The position numbers and the translations under genes were made by a program. DNA of 64,000 nt from Nocardia speluncae NBRC 108251 (GTDB lineage Bacteria; Actinomycetota; Actinomycetes; Mycobacteriales; Mycobacteriaceae): positions 186,001 to 250,000 of the forward strand of contig NZ_BDBZ01000002.1 in the NCBI RefSeq assembly GCF_001613245.1, written 5' to 3'. Below the pieces are notes generated by a model, which searched no databases, was not told the origin of the DNA, and worked only from the letters and a program-made list of their open reading frames with translations. This document shows positions 16,989 through 26,348 of the stretch, in pieces. How positions within the stretch are numbered: position 1 is the stretch's first letter; every line of letters starts with the position of its first letter.

Positions 16989-17084
16989 GGTGTCGCCTCC
17001 ACGAAATCCGCTTCCATCCTGCCGGATCGAGAGGCACGTCTCATCCCGGCCGCAAGGTGAGTTGCTCCACAACTTCCTCGCCGA

Positions 17085-17104
17085 AGTGGACCCTCGGGTC
17101 CACT
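17085..17104. promoter_or_regulatory. TetR operator, perfect palindrome
   Basis: AGTGGACCCTCGGGTCCACT is a perfect inverted repeat with 9-bp arms around TC. It lies between the divergent TetR and MMPL genes. Confidence 0.8.
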
Positions 17105-17127
17105 CGCTTCTACCCTGAAGCATAACC

Positions 17128-17143
17128 GGACCACAAGGTCCAC
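17128..17143. promoter_or_regulatory. Second TetR operator
   Basis: GGACCACAAGGTCCAC contains GGACC / GGTCC around ACAA, a shorter version of the 17085 site, 22 bp upstream of the MMPL ATG. It would overlap the core promoter. Confidence 0.65.
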
Positions 17144-17165
17144 ATAATCGCTCGGAGGAAAGCGC

Positions 17166-19421
17166 ATGGCGTGGCAGTTGTTCCGGCTCGGCCGCTGGTC
17201 GTTCGTGCACCGCAGGGTGGTGGCGGCGGTCTGGGTGGTGCTCCTGGCCGTTCTGGCGATCGGAGCGGCGACACTGTCCGGGAAGACCAGCGATAAATTC
17301 GAGCTGCCCGGGATCGAATCCACACAGGCCTTCGAGCTCATCGAACAGCGCAGCCCGCAGGCTTCCCCGGACGGCGCGACCGCACGCGTGGTGTTCGAGG
17401 CACCCGCGGGTCGGTCGCTCACCGAACCGGCCTACAACTCGGCGGTCGCCACGGCGTTACGTGAACTCTCGACCGAGAACGTGCAATCGGTGGCCGACCC
17501 CTTCACCGCCGGCAGCCTCTCCCCCGACGGCCGGGTCGGCTACGCCGCGGTCACCTACACCAAAACCGCGAACGAACTCACCGACGCCGACCGGTCGGCG
17601 CTGGAAACCGCCGCCCACAACGCGGAGTCGGCCGGCCTGGACGTGGCCATCGGCGGTGACGCGCTGACCGAATTCGAGATGCCGCTGGCCGAGGTGGTCG
17701 GTATCGCGGTGGCGCTGGTGGTACTCGCGATCACCTTCGGATCGCTGGTAGCCGCAGGGATGCCGCTGCTGACCGCTCTCGTCGGCGTCGGTATCGGGAT
17801 GCTTGCCATCACCACCCTCACCGGGTTCGTCGAACTCGGCTCCACCACTCCCGCGCTGGGCACCATGCTCGGCCTCGCGGTCGGGATCGATTACGCCCTG
17901 TTCATCATGTCCCGCTACCAGAGCGAGGTCCGCGCCGGTCGTTCACTCGAGGAAGCGGCCGGGAGGGCGGTCGGCACCGCGGGATCGGCAGTGGTCTTCG
18001 CCGGCGCCACCGTCATCATCGCCCTGGTGGGCCTGGCGGTGTGCAATATCGGGTTCCTCACCCAGATGGGTCTGGCCGGCGCCTTCACGGTCGCGATCGC
18101 CGTACTCATCTCGCTCACCTTGCTCCCAGCAATCCTCGGCTTCGCCGGCGACAAGGTCATGAAGGGTAAGCCCCGCTACCTGAAGCAGCAGACCGCCGAG
18201 GCGGAATTCCGCACGCACGGCCGCCGCTGGGTGGACGGTATCGCCCGGCACAAATGGCTCGCCCTCGCCGGCGGTATCGCCGTCGCCGCGGTGGCCGCGC
18301 TGCCGATGACCTCCATGCAGCTCGCGCTGCCCGACGATTCCAGCAAACCCGGCGGCAGCGACGCCCGCATCGCCTACGACCTGATCTCCGAGAACTTCGG
18401 CGCCGGCGCCAACGGCCCGCTCGTCGTGGTCGTCGACACCGCGAATGCCGCCGATCCCGCGGCGGCCGTGCACACCGCCACCGAGAATCTGCAGGCAATG
18501 TCCGACCGGCCGGACTCCGATATCGCCACCGTCGTCCCGGCGGTCACCAGCGATACACCGCAGGCCCGGCAGATGTTCGCCCAGCAGCTCGAGACGGTCC
18601 GGTTCGCCACCATCACCGTTATCCCCGCCTCCGGCCCGTCGGATCAGGCCACCAAGGACCTCGTCGCCGATATTCGCACCACCGTCGCCGATCTACCGGC
18701 CGAGACCGGCGCCCGCGCCCTGGTCACCGGACAGACCGCGGTCGGCGTCGATATCGCCGACAAACTCACCGACGTGTTCCCGCTCTACCTCGCCGTGGTG
18801 GTGGGTTTGGCGATCTTCCTGCTGATCGCGGTGTTCCGCTCGATCTGGGTACCGGTCAAGGCCGCATTGGGCTTCCTTCTCTCGGTCGGAGTCTCGCTCG
18901 GCGCCACCGTCGCGGTATTCCAATGGGGCTGGCTGAACGAACTCGTCGGCCTGGACACCACCAGCCCGGTACTGTTCATCCTGCCCATCCTGCTGACCGG
19001 CATCCTGTTCGGACTCGCGATGGATTACGAGGTCTTCCTCGTCACCCGGATGCGCGAGGCATATGTCCACGGGACCCCCGCACGGCAGGCGGTGATCGAC
19101 GGGTTCACCCACAGTGCCCGCGTGGTGGTCGCCGCCGCGATCATCATGATCGGGGTTTTCGCCGGATTCGCGCTCGTCGACGATGTCATCCTGAAATCCA
19201 TCGGCTTCGCCCTCGCGGTGGGGGTTCTGGCGGATGCGTTCCTGGTCCGTATGCTCATCGTTCCCGCGGTCATGCTGATCGTGGGCGAGCGGATCTGGTG
19301 GATGCCGAAATGGCTGTCGCCGCTCGTACCCGCCTTCGATATCGAAGGCGAAGGACTCGCCAGGCGGCTCGACAAGACGGCTGTCGAACCGCCCGCGGAG
19401 CGGGTACTCACCGGAAGCTGA
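17166..19421 (+). CDS. MMPL-family RND transporter
   Basis: 751 residues with the two-fold MmpL layout: an N-terminal membrane helix (VVAAVWVVLLAVLAIGAATL), an extracytoplasmic domain, a block of five helices starting near residue 175, a cytosolic linker, another helix (WLALAGGIAVAAVAALPM), a second outer domain and a final helix block. Conserved Asp-Tyr pairs of the proton relay are seen in GIDYALFIMSRYQ and AMDYEVFLVTRMRE. The family exports lipids or drugs across the inner membrane with proton motive force. At 751 residues it is of the shorter, SCO/Corynebacterium-like type. The ATG follows CGGAGGAA. Cargo unknown. Confidence 0.92.
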   Translation: MAWQLFRLGRWSFVHRRVVAAVWVVLLAVLAIGAATLSGKTSDKFELPGIESTQAFELIEQRSPQASPDGATARVVFEAPAGRSLTEPAYNSAVATALRELSTENVQSVADPFTAGSLSPDGRVGYAAVTYTKTANELTDADRSALETAAHNAESAGLDVAIGGDALTEFEMPLAEVVGIAVALVVLAITFGSLVAAGMPLLTALVGVGIGMLAITTLTGFVELGSTTPALGTMLGLAVGIDYALFIMSRYQSEVRAGRSLEEAAGRAVGTAGSAVVFAGATVIIALVGLAVCNIGFLTQMGLAGAFTVAIAVLISLTLLPAILGFAGDKVMKGKPRYLKQQTAEAEFRTHGRRWVDGIARHKWLALAGGIAVAAVAALPMTSMQLALPDDSSKPGGSDARIAYDLISENFGAGANGPLVVVVDTANAADPAAAVHTATENLQAMSDRPDSDIATVVPAVTSDTPQARQMFAQQLETVRFATITVIPASGPSDQATKDLVADIRTTVADLPAETGARALVTGQTAVGVDIADKLTDVFPLYLAVVVGLAIFLLIAVFRSIWVPVKAALGFLLSVGVSLGATVAVFQWGWLNELVGLDTTSPVLFILPILLTGILFGLAMDYEVFLVTRMREAYVHGTPARQAVIDGFTHSARVVVAAAIIMIGVFAGFALVDDVILKSIGFALAVGVLADAFLVRMLIVPAVMLIVGERIWWMPKWLSPLVPAFDIEGEGLARRLDKTAVEPPAERVLTGS

Positions 19422-19507
19422 GCAGAAACCACGCGACCCGCGGAGCGCGGCCGAATCCGAACGGCACCCTCTCGATATACCCAGGTGTAACCGGTGCGGT
19501 CGTGGGT

Positions 19508-20131
19508 ATGCGGGTCGGCGTGGGCACTGCGAATACGCGACCGACCAGCACAGTCCGGGACGACCGTCCGCCGCCGCGCAAGTCCGCGTGGTGGATGGCG
19601 GCCGTATCGGCGGCCGCGCTGCTGGTCACCGGTTGTTCGGCCGGACAGCAAGCCCAGACTTCCGGCCAGGAGCCGGCGATCAACGGTACGAACGGGAGTG
19701 TCGGCGCCATCGACCTGGAAAACGTCTACTTGCAGGCCGAGGTCGCCGATCAGCCCACACCGATCTACACCGATATCCGCCTGGCGTTCACCGCCGTGAA
19801 TACGAGCTGGACCGAATCCGACCGGTTGACCGGGATCGCCTCACCGGCTGCCGAATCGGTGCAGATCGAGGGGCCCGTTTCTGCACTGGAACTGCGTCCG
19901 CAGACCGGTCTCGCCGCCGGCGAACCCATCCAGAATCTCGATCCGAGTGCCGCTCCCGACCAACCGATCACCGTCACCGTGACCATGAAAAGTGCCGGCG
20001 CATCCCCCGGTCTGACGTACCCGTTCGATTTCACCTTCGAAAAGGCCGGCACCGTTCAGCTACCGGTACCGCTCGACGTAAGGGCCCCGAGCGAATCACC
20101 AACCGTTCAAAGCCCACCTGCCCCTCGGTGA
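19508..20131 (+). CDS. LpqE-like lipoprotein
   Basis: A 207-residue predicted lipoprotein. A basic N-terminus and the hydrophobic segment WWMAAVSAAALLVTGC put the lipidated cysteine at residue 43. The mature start CSAGQQAQTSGQEPAING, the central DRLTGIASPAA and the C-terminal LTYPFDFTFEKAGTVQLPVP match my recollection of mycobacterial LpqE, a protein of the PCuAC-like fold. Function is not established; the fold suggests metal or ligand binding at the cell surface. The start is uncertain: ATG 19508 has a weak ribosome site and the ATG immediately before the signal helix is an alternative. It lies 86 bp after the MMPL gene. Confidence 0.78.
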   Translation: MRVGVGTANTRPTSTVRDDRPPPRKSAWWMAAVSAAALLVTGCSAGQQAQTSGQEPAINGTNGSVGAIDLENVYLQAEVADQPTPIYTDIRLAFTAVNTSWTESDRLTGIASPAAESVQIEGPVSALELRPQTGLAAGEPIQNLDPSAAPDQPITVTVTMKSAGASPGLTYPFDFTFEKAGTVQLPVPLDVRAPSESPTVQSPPAPR

Positions 20132-20258
20132 CCCCTCGATGGACGTGACGCCACGCCCGCGGCCGACGCCGAGCCCCCGGGCCGAACCGCAGGACGGGAC
20201 GAAATCCGACGTCGGACCGCACGGTCCCCGAAAGCCTGCCCTCCGAAAAAGCTGGATA

Positions 20259-21314
20259 TCACCCCGTGGTGGCTGGGCTGCGCATCCGGCGAGCCACCCG
20301 GTCCCGCTCCTCGGTTATCGCGCGCCGTCGAATCGCCATGGCTTCGGCGGGCGACTCCTCCGACGCGATCGCCTCGAATACGGCCACAACGTCCTCTATG
20401 CCCTCCCGGGCACCGACACCCGCTGCCGGGGTGATGGCGTGATCGGCGTCGCCCACCAGCACCACCGGTGGGGCGGGCGGTGCCGCCGAGCCGAGTGAGA
20501 CATTGCGGGCATTGGAGACATGCACGCGCTCGGTGGCAGCCACCAGTTCGGCGGTCAGCTCGCGGACCGATCCAGGAGCTGCGGCCACGACCGCCTCGGC
20601 CCATTCGCCGACCCGCCGGATTCCGGTCTCCGCGTCCGGTAGCGGCGCCCGCGAGATCCGCAGGAACCACAGCGCCGCCACAGCGCCGGGCCGCCAGATA
20701 TGGCCGACGGTTGCTGCCGGGCGGCCACCGGAACCGGCGGCCGCGTCGAAGTGCAGGACGAAGGGGTCCGTCGGGCAGTGCACCGCACGTTCCGTCATCC
20801 CGTAGACCACCACATCCCCTGCATATTCCGTAGACCGGCGCGGTTCGATACCGGCACGCGCCACCGAATCGATTCCATCGGCGCCGATAACGAGGTCCCC
20901 GGTTTTCACCGTGCTGTCGCCGAACCGCAGCACGGTCCCGTCGATGGGATCTACGCGGACCTCCGTGACCGGGTCGCCGTATCGGATCTCGGCGCCCGCG
21001 TCCACCGCGAACCGATTCAGCACCGTCATCAGATCGCTGCGCAGCCAGAACCGGTGCCCCTCGCTGGGACGTCGCCGGGTGACCCCGTCGTCCGGGGTGT
21101 ACCGCAGTTCGTCGAGCGGGTACGACGCGGCATGGAGGTCGTGCTCCGGCACACCGAGATCGATCAGGCCGCGATGCCCGCGACCGTCGAGAATCAGGAA
21201 AGCCCCGCCTCCCTCGCTGTGGCGCTGTTCGTAGACGGTGACCGGCCGGCCGGATCCGGCCAGCGCACCCGCCAGCGCGGTTCCGGCGATACCGCCGCCG
21301 AGGACAGTGACCAT
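20259..21314 (-). CDS. FAD-dependent aromatic-type monooxygenase
   Basis: 351 residues of the PHBH/UbiH-like flavoprotein family. The Rossmann motif GGGIAG is at residues 6-11 (VTVLGGGIAGTALAGAL), followed by VYEQR; the DG motif appears as VIGADGIDS and the GD motif as VLVGDADHAITPAAG. Such enzymes hydroxylate aromatics or polyketide-like molecules with NAD(P)H and O2. The ATG at 21314 has GGAAGGA upstream. The frame stays open to 21938, but that part is Arg/Ser-rich without family similarity. It is convergent with the LpqE-like gene. Confidence 0.87.
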   Translation of the reverse strand: MVTVLGGGIAGTALAGALAGSGRPVTVYEQRHSEGGGAFLILDGRGHRGLIDLGVPEHDLHAASYPLDELRYTPDDGVTRRRPSEGHRFWLRSDLMTVLNRFAVDAGAEIRYGDPVTEVRVDPIDGTVLRFGDSTVKTGDLVIGADGIDSVARAGIEPRRSTEYAGDVVVYGMTERAVHCPTDPFVLHFDAAAGSGGRPAATVGHIWRPGAVAALWFLRISRAPLPDAETGIRRVGEWAEAVVAAAPGSVRELTAELVAATERVHVSNARNVSLGSAAPPAPPVVLVGDADHAITPAAGVGAREGIEDVVAVFEAIASEESPAEAMAIRRRAITEERDRVARRMRSPATTG

Positions 21315-22065
21315 CCTGAATCCTTCCGTTGCCGTGCGCGGCGTATCACCTGTGTGTATCCAGAGCGGCTTGCCGCCGGACAGATCGCCGGCGCCCCGGG
21401 AACGCACCGTCCGGAGCCGATCGGGCTTCGAATACATTTGCGCCCAAAGGTTCCGGTGCCGCCGCAGAGTGCATTCTGTTGTACGTGGTGAAACCGACCT
21501 TAACCGAGCGCGGCTCGACAGATCGCGACACAGGAGTAGCCCGTCCCTGCGTTCTCCGAACCGTGCGCGCGTCGGTCGGCCGGGGCAGCAGGTAGACCCC
21601 GAATCCATGGGCGACAGCGACGGATGCCGCGAACGCCCCTCGCAAGGTGGGTGATGCGCGGGGCGAACCCGGCGGCCGCATAGGCGCGCGGGTCGACCGC
21701 AGGCCGCGCAGGCGGGGCCCGAAGCTCCGCGACCGGGCACGTTCGTCGGGCTTTGACTACTGCGGCCGGTCGACGACTGCGGCGCGGCGCAGAACGCCGA
21801 TCCGGAGGTGCCCGCTACCCCGCCGGGGTATTCCGGGGCAGCGAGATGTGCTGCTGACCGGCCGGATACCCGGAGCAGGTAGGTATCGAGCGGCGCGCCC
21901 GACGCGCTCCGCCCGGACCGACCAGGTCGTACACGCACCGGCCGGCGCCGGGCTCAGTTACGCATCTCGCCGCCGAGACCCCTCAGGGATACAGTGGACG
22001 GTGGCGAGAGGTGAGCGCATGCCGACCGGTGCCCACACAATTATTCGGCGGGTCGTTTTCCGGCC
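21315..22065. other. Large intergenic gap without a recognised gene
   Basis: This 751-bp stretch lies between two divergent genes. Open frames exist on both strands (for example 21647-22069 plus and 21346-21681 minus), but their translations are Arg/Pro/Ser-rich and resemble no family. I find no tRNA-like fold, no IS end and no strong operator palindrome. It probably holds both promoters and perhaps a decayed gene. Confidence 0.5.
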
Positions 22066-25000
22066 ATGACCGCCGGAGATCCGCTGCGAACGCGTCGCAA
22101 GTCGACGACATCGGTCGCCGCGGAACTCGATGCGGCCGGTTTCACGGCAGCCACCGAAATCGGGCGGGGCGGGTTCGGCATCGTCTACCGCTGCACCCAG
22201 CAGGCGCTGGATCGAACAGTGGCGGTCAAACTCCTCACCGGCGAAACGGACGAGGACAACCGGGCCCGGTTCGTCCGTGAACAGCGCGCTATGGGCCGCC
22301 TCACCGGGCACCCCAATATCGTCCCGGTGCTGGAGGCCGGGGTCACCGACGGGGGGCGCCTGTACCTTGTGACGCCTTACTATGCGTCGGGTTCGCTCGA
22401 GAACCGGATCCGCCGGCACGGGCCGCTGCCGGCGGAGGACGCGCTGCAACTCGGGGTGAAGATCGCCGGCGCATTGGAGAGCGCGCACCGGCTGGGGGTC
22501 GTGCACCGCGATGTCAAACCCGGGAACATTCTGCTCACCGACTACGGAGAGTCCGCGCTCACCGATTTCGGCATCGCCCATATCTCCGGCGGGTTCCGGA
22601 CAGCCGAGGGCACCGTGACCGGCTCCCCGGCGTATACCGCGCCGGAGGTATTGGAGGGTGATACACCGACACCGGCCGCCGACGTATACGGCCTGGGGGC
22701 GACGCTGTTCAGCACGCTGACCGGCCATGCAGCGTTCGAACGCGGAACCGGCGAGAAAATCGTGACCCAGTTCCTGCGCATCACCAGCCAACCGCTGCCC
22801 GATCTGCGGGAGAACGGGGTTCCCGGCGACATCACAGACCTCGTGGAAGCGGCGATGAGCCGCGATCCCCGGGCGCGTCCCTCCGCGGCCGCTTTCGGGG
22901 AGGACGCGCGCCGCGTACAGCGCCGCCACGGGTATCCGGTGGGTTCCATGGCGCTGCGTGACGTCCCGCTCGAGGGGCGACCCCACGAGGTGCCGCCGAA
23001 GGCGCGCGAATCGCCCGTGCTGGATCGCTCCGGCAATCTCCCGCTCGAATTGACCAGCCTGGTGAATCGGCGGTCCGAGCTGGCGGAGGTGAAGAATCTG
23101 CTGGCCACCCAGCGTTTGGTGACCTTGACCGGGATCGGCGGCGTCGGAAAGACGCGGCTGGCGTTACGGGCCGCCGCGCAGACGATGCGGGATTTCGCCG
23201 ACGGTGTCCGGCTGGTCGATCTGGCCGATGTCTCGGATGCCGAGATACTCGTCGAGAATGTCGCCGCGGCGGTGGGGGTGCGCGACGAGGCGGCGGTCCC
23301 GTTGATCGACGTGCTGGTGAAATTCCTCTGCACCCGGAACATGCTGCTGGTGCTGGACAACTGCGAACAGCTCGTGCAGGCTGCCGCCGAATTCGCCGAG
23401 GAGATGCTGCGGGTATGCCCTGATCTGTGCCTTCTGGTGACCGGCCGGGAGCCGTTGAATGTCGCCGGGGAGGCGGTACTGCGTATTGCGCCGCTCACGG
23501 TTCCGGAGCCGGGCCGGGAACCGAGCCTGAAGGCGATGCCCCGGTTCGACTCGGTCAACTTGTTCGCCGAACGCGCCGCCGCGGTGGTGCCGGGGTTCGA
23601 ACTCGACGAGGACAACAAGGGTGCCGTTGCCGGTATCTGCGCCAGACTCGACGGGCTACCGCTGGCGATCGAACTGGCGGCCGCCCGGATGCGTACGCTG
23701 TCGCCGCAGCAGATCCTGCAACGGCTCAACGACCGGTACTCGCTGCTCACCCAGGCCGCGCGCACCGCCCCGTCCCGCCAGCAGACCCTACGGCTGTGTG
23801 TCGACTGGAGCTTCGATCTGTGCACCCCGGCAGAACAGCAGCTGTGGTCGCAACTGTCGATGTTCGCGGGCAGTTGTGAACTGGATGCGGTCGAAGGGGT
23901 CTGCGATGCCGACACGGCGCCGCTGAGCCTGCTCGACGTGCTGTCGTCGCTGGTGGACAAATCCATCCTGGTCCGCGAGGAATCCGGTACCGTCGTGCGT
24001 TTCCGGATGCTGGAGATACTGCGCGACTACGGTCGGCAGAAACTGCGGGAAACCGGCCGGTTCGGGGAGATACGCGTCCGCCACCACAACTGGTACCAAC
24101 AGCTGATAGCCGATGCCGCGGCCGGGTGGATCAGCGCCGAACAACCGCAGTGGATCGCGCGGCTGGAACGGGACCAGGGCAATCTGCGCGACGCACTCGA
24201 ATACTGCCTGGCCGAGGACACCCCGACCGCGATCGAAGCCGGACTGTGCACGGCTGCGGGCCTCTACGAGTTCTGGAATTTCCGGGGCTTGTACGGGGAG
24301 GGCCGGACCTGGCTGAACCGGCTCCTTTCCCGTCCCGGACCGCATTCGGTACCGGTGCGGATCGAGGCGCTGTGCGCGGCCGGAAAGCTGAATGCGATGC
24401 AGGGCGAGTTCCCGGCTGCGGCGGCCCGGCTGCAGGAGGCGCGGGCGTTGGCCGGCAGCGAACTCCGGCCGCCGGCCGGGGCGCAGATCACCTACGCCGA
24501 AGGCTTACTGGATCTCGCGCGCGGCGAATCCGACGGTGCCAGACAACATTTCGGACAGGCCGTGGACCTGACCGAATCCGATCCGCACGGTCAGCTCAGG
24601 ATGAGTGCGCTCGCCCTGCTGGGCTGGGCGTATGAGCAGGCCGGAGATACCCTCCGCGCCGGAGACTTCTACCGGGACGTGCTCGCGGTGACCGAGCCGC
24701 GCGGCGAGGTGCTCCACCGCGCGGCAGCGCTGCGCGGACTGGGCGTCACCGAGTGGCGGCGCGGTGCGCGCGAACGCGCCCAGCAGCTGCTCACCGAAGC
24801 ACTGCGGGTGAACAGCGGATTGAACAGCACGGTGATCACCGTATTCTGTCTCGACGCACTGGCCTGGACATTCGACCCCCGACGCGACGCCGAACGGGCC
24901 GCCGTCCTGCTGGGAGCCGCGCACGGACTGACTCCGGCGGGAAGCCAGGTGCCGACGGTCTACGGCAATATGGCCCGCTACCACGAGGAGTGCGAGCAAG

Positions 25001-25323
25001 CGGCACGTCGAGTCCTGGGCGAGCGCAGGTTCGACACCGCCCGCCGCCGCGGCCTGGCGATGAGCATGGACGCCGCCGTCGCCTACGCGCTCGGAGCACC
25101 GGAATCGGCGCCGCCGGCCGGCTCCGCCTCCGGGTCGCTGACCAAACGTGAGCGGCAGGTCGCCGATCTGGTCGCCCAGGGTCTCAGCAACAGGCAGATC
25201 GCGGCGAAACTGGTGATCTCGCAGCGCACCGCCCAGAGCCATGTGGAACATATCCTCACCAAACTCGGGTTCACCTCACGCGCACAGATCGCCGCCTGGA
25301 TCACCGATGCCGGCCAGGACTGA
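22066..25323 (+). CDS. PknK-like Ser/Thr kinase-ATPase-LuxR regulator
   Basis: 1085 residues in three parts. First is a eukaryotic-like kinase: Gly loop GRGGFGIVY (33-41), Lys55, HRDVKPGN from 147, DFG 167-169. Second is a STAND-type ATPase: Walker A GIGGVGKT 356-363, Walker B MLLVLDNCEQ, then AFAGS-type winged helix and TPR-like repeats. Third is a C-terminal LuxR HTH (LTKRERQVADLVAQGLSNRQ). The order and length resemble mycobacterial PknK (about 1110 residues), which regulates growth and transcription in response to stress. It is cytosolic, with no transmembrane segment. All kinase residues needed for activity are present. The gene stands alone. Confidence 0.9.
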   Translation: MTAGDPLRTRRKSTTSVAAELDAAGFTAATEIGRGGFGIVYRCTQQALDRTVAVKLLTGETDEDNRARFVREQRAMGRLTGHPNIVPVLEAGVTDGGRLYLVTPYYASGSLENRIRRHGPLPAEDALQLGVKIAGALESAHRLGVVHRDVKPGNILLTDYGESALTDFGIAHISGGFRTAEGTVTGSPAYTAPEVLEGDTPTPAADVYGLGATLFSTLTGHAAFERGTGEKIVTQFLRITSQPLPDLRENGVPGDITDLVEAAMSRDPRARPSAAAFGEDARRVQRRHGYPVGSMALRDVPLEGRPHEVPPKARESPVLDRSGNLPLELTSLVNRRSELAEVKNLLATQRLVTLTGIGGVGKTRLALRAAAQTMRDFADGVRLVDLADVSDAEILVENVAAAVGVRDEAAVPLIDVLVKFLCTRNMLLVLDNCEQLVQAAAEFAEEMLRVCPDLCLLVTGREPLNVAGEAVLRIAPLTVPEPGREPSLKAMPRFDSVNLFAERAAAVVPGFELDEDNKGAVAGICARLDGLPLAIELAAARMRTLSPQQILQRLNDRYSLLTQAARTAPSRQQTLRLCVDWSFDLCTPAEQQLWSQLSMFAGSCELDAVEGVCDADTAPLSLLDVLSSLVDKSILVREESGTVVRFRMLEILRDYGRQKLRETGRFGEIRVRHHNWYQQLIADAAAGWISAEQPQWIARLERDQGNLRDALEYCLAEDTPTAIEAGLCTAAGLYEFWNFRGLYGEGRTWLNRLLSRPGPHSVPVRIEALCAAGKLNAMQGEFPAAAARLQEARALAGSELRPPAGAQITYAEGLLDLARGESDGARQHFGQAVDLTESDPHGQLRMSALALLGWAYEQAGDTLRAGDFYRDVLAVTEPRGEVLHRAAALRGLGVTEWRRGARERAQQLLTEALRVNSGLNSTVITVFCLDALAWTFDPRRDAERAAVLLGAAHGLTPAGSQVPTVYGNMARYHEECEQAARRVLGERRFDTARRRGLAMSMDAAVAYALGAPESAPPAGSASGSLTKRERQVADLVAQGLSNRQIAAKLVISQRTAQSHVEHILTKLGFTSRAQIAAWITDAGQD

Positions 25324-25380
25324 GAGCAGCGTCCCGAACTACCGAGCGGGTTCCACCACCGCGCCGCGATCGCACCGGCG

Positions 25381-26262
25381 TCAGTAGGAACGCCAATCAT
25401 CCGCGGCCGCTGCGCCGGAGAACGCCGAGACATGGTCGGCGACCCACTCGGCATACGCACGCGGCGGCCGGCCGAGTACCTGCCGGATATCGTCGGTGAG
25501 CACAGCGTTCCCCCCGTCCCGCACGAATGCCTGACCGGCCAGGGCGCCGTCCGCAAAACCTGGAGTGGCGCCGGCAGCGAGCATATGGGCGCGTGCGGCC
25601 GCCTCGTCGATATCGGCGACCTCGACACGGCGCCCCAGCGCGGCAGCCACGACGGCGGCCTGATCATGGGTGGTGAGCAGTTCAGGCCCCGTCAGGGTAT
25701 ACAGGCGCCCGGCATGCACCGGGAACAGCAGCGCTTCGACCGCGACAGCGGAGACGTCCCGCGGATCGACCACTGCCTGCGCGCCGGAACCCGAGAGATT
25801 GGAGACCGGCTGGTGCGAATGGAGGGCTTGGGCCCAGCTCAGCGTGTTCGAGGCGAACGAGCTGGGGCGCAGGATGGTCCAGTCGGCGCCGCTGGCGCGA
25901 ACCGCCTGCTCACCCGGTAGATGCCAGGTGCCGACGAGGCCGAGTCCAGGATCACCCGTGCCGATCGCGGACAGTTTCACGATCCGGCGGGCGCCCGCGG
26001 CCGAAGCCGCGTTGACGAGGGCGGAATCGGCATCGACTCCTTCCGGGCCGAGCACACCCAGAACGAAAACAGCATCCGCGCCGTCCATGGCCCCCGCGAT
26101 GGACGTGATATCGGAGTAATCGCCCCGGACCGCCTCCACCCCGCCGGGGAAATCCGCGGTTTCCGGGTTCCGGGTGACAGCACGAACAGGCTCACCACGC
26201 GCAGCCAGCAACCGGACGATTTCGCTACCGATGGTGCCCGTAGCACCGGTGATCAGAATCAT
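25381..26262 (-). CDS. NmrA-like NAD(P)-binding protein
   Basis: 293 residues of the atypical SDR group related to NmrA and quinone reductase QorB. The N-terminus MILITGATGTIGSEIVRLL carries the GxxGxxG nucleotide motif at 6-12. Typical segments follow: VEAVRGDYSD, VFVLG, VKLSAIG and WTILRPSSFASN. It is either an NAD(P)H-dependent reductase or a redox sensor. The ATG at 26262 is immediately before the Rossmann strand. It is divergent from an AraC regulator with 86 bp between, which suggests control by that protein. Confidence 0.85.
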   Translation of the reverse strand: MILITGATGTIGSEIVRLLAARGEPVRAVTRNPETADFPGGVEAVRGDYSDITSIAGAMDGADAVFVLGVLGPEGVDADSALVNAASAAGARRIVKLSAIGTGDPGLGLVGTWHLPGEQAVRASGADWTILRPSSFASNTLSWAQALHSHQPVSNLSGSGAQAVVDPRDVSAVAVEALLFPVHAGRLYTLTGPELLTTHDQAAVVAAALGRRVEVADIDEAAARAHMLAAGATPGFADGALAGQAFVRDGGNAVLTDDIRQVLGRPPRAYAEWVADHVSAFSGAAAADDWRSY

Positions 26263-26348
26263 GGGTACATACGGTGCCGCCGGAACAGGCCCGGCGATAG
26301 GAAATTCCGGCACACCCGAATTGCCGGGAGCTGAATACAGTCGAACCG

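Noticed and set aside
18254-19507. Extension of the LpqE-like frame upstream
   Set aside because: It lies inside the MMPL gene in another frame and is Arg-rich; the lipoprotein signal begins after 19508.
20259-21938. Long version (559 codons) of the FAD monooxygenase
   Set aside because: The extra N-terminal part is Arg/Ser-rich and unrelated, and the ATG at 21314 has a good ribosome site right before the Rossmann fold.
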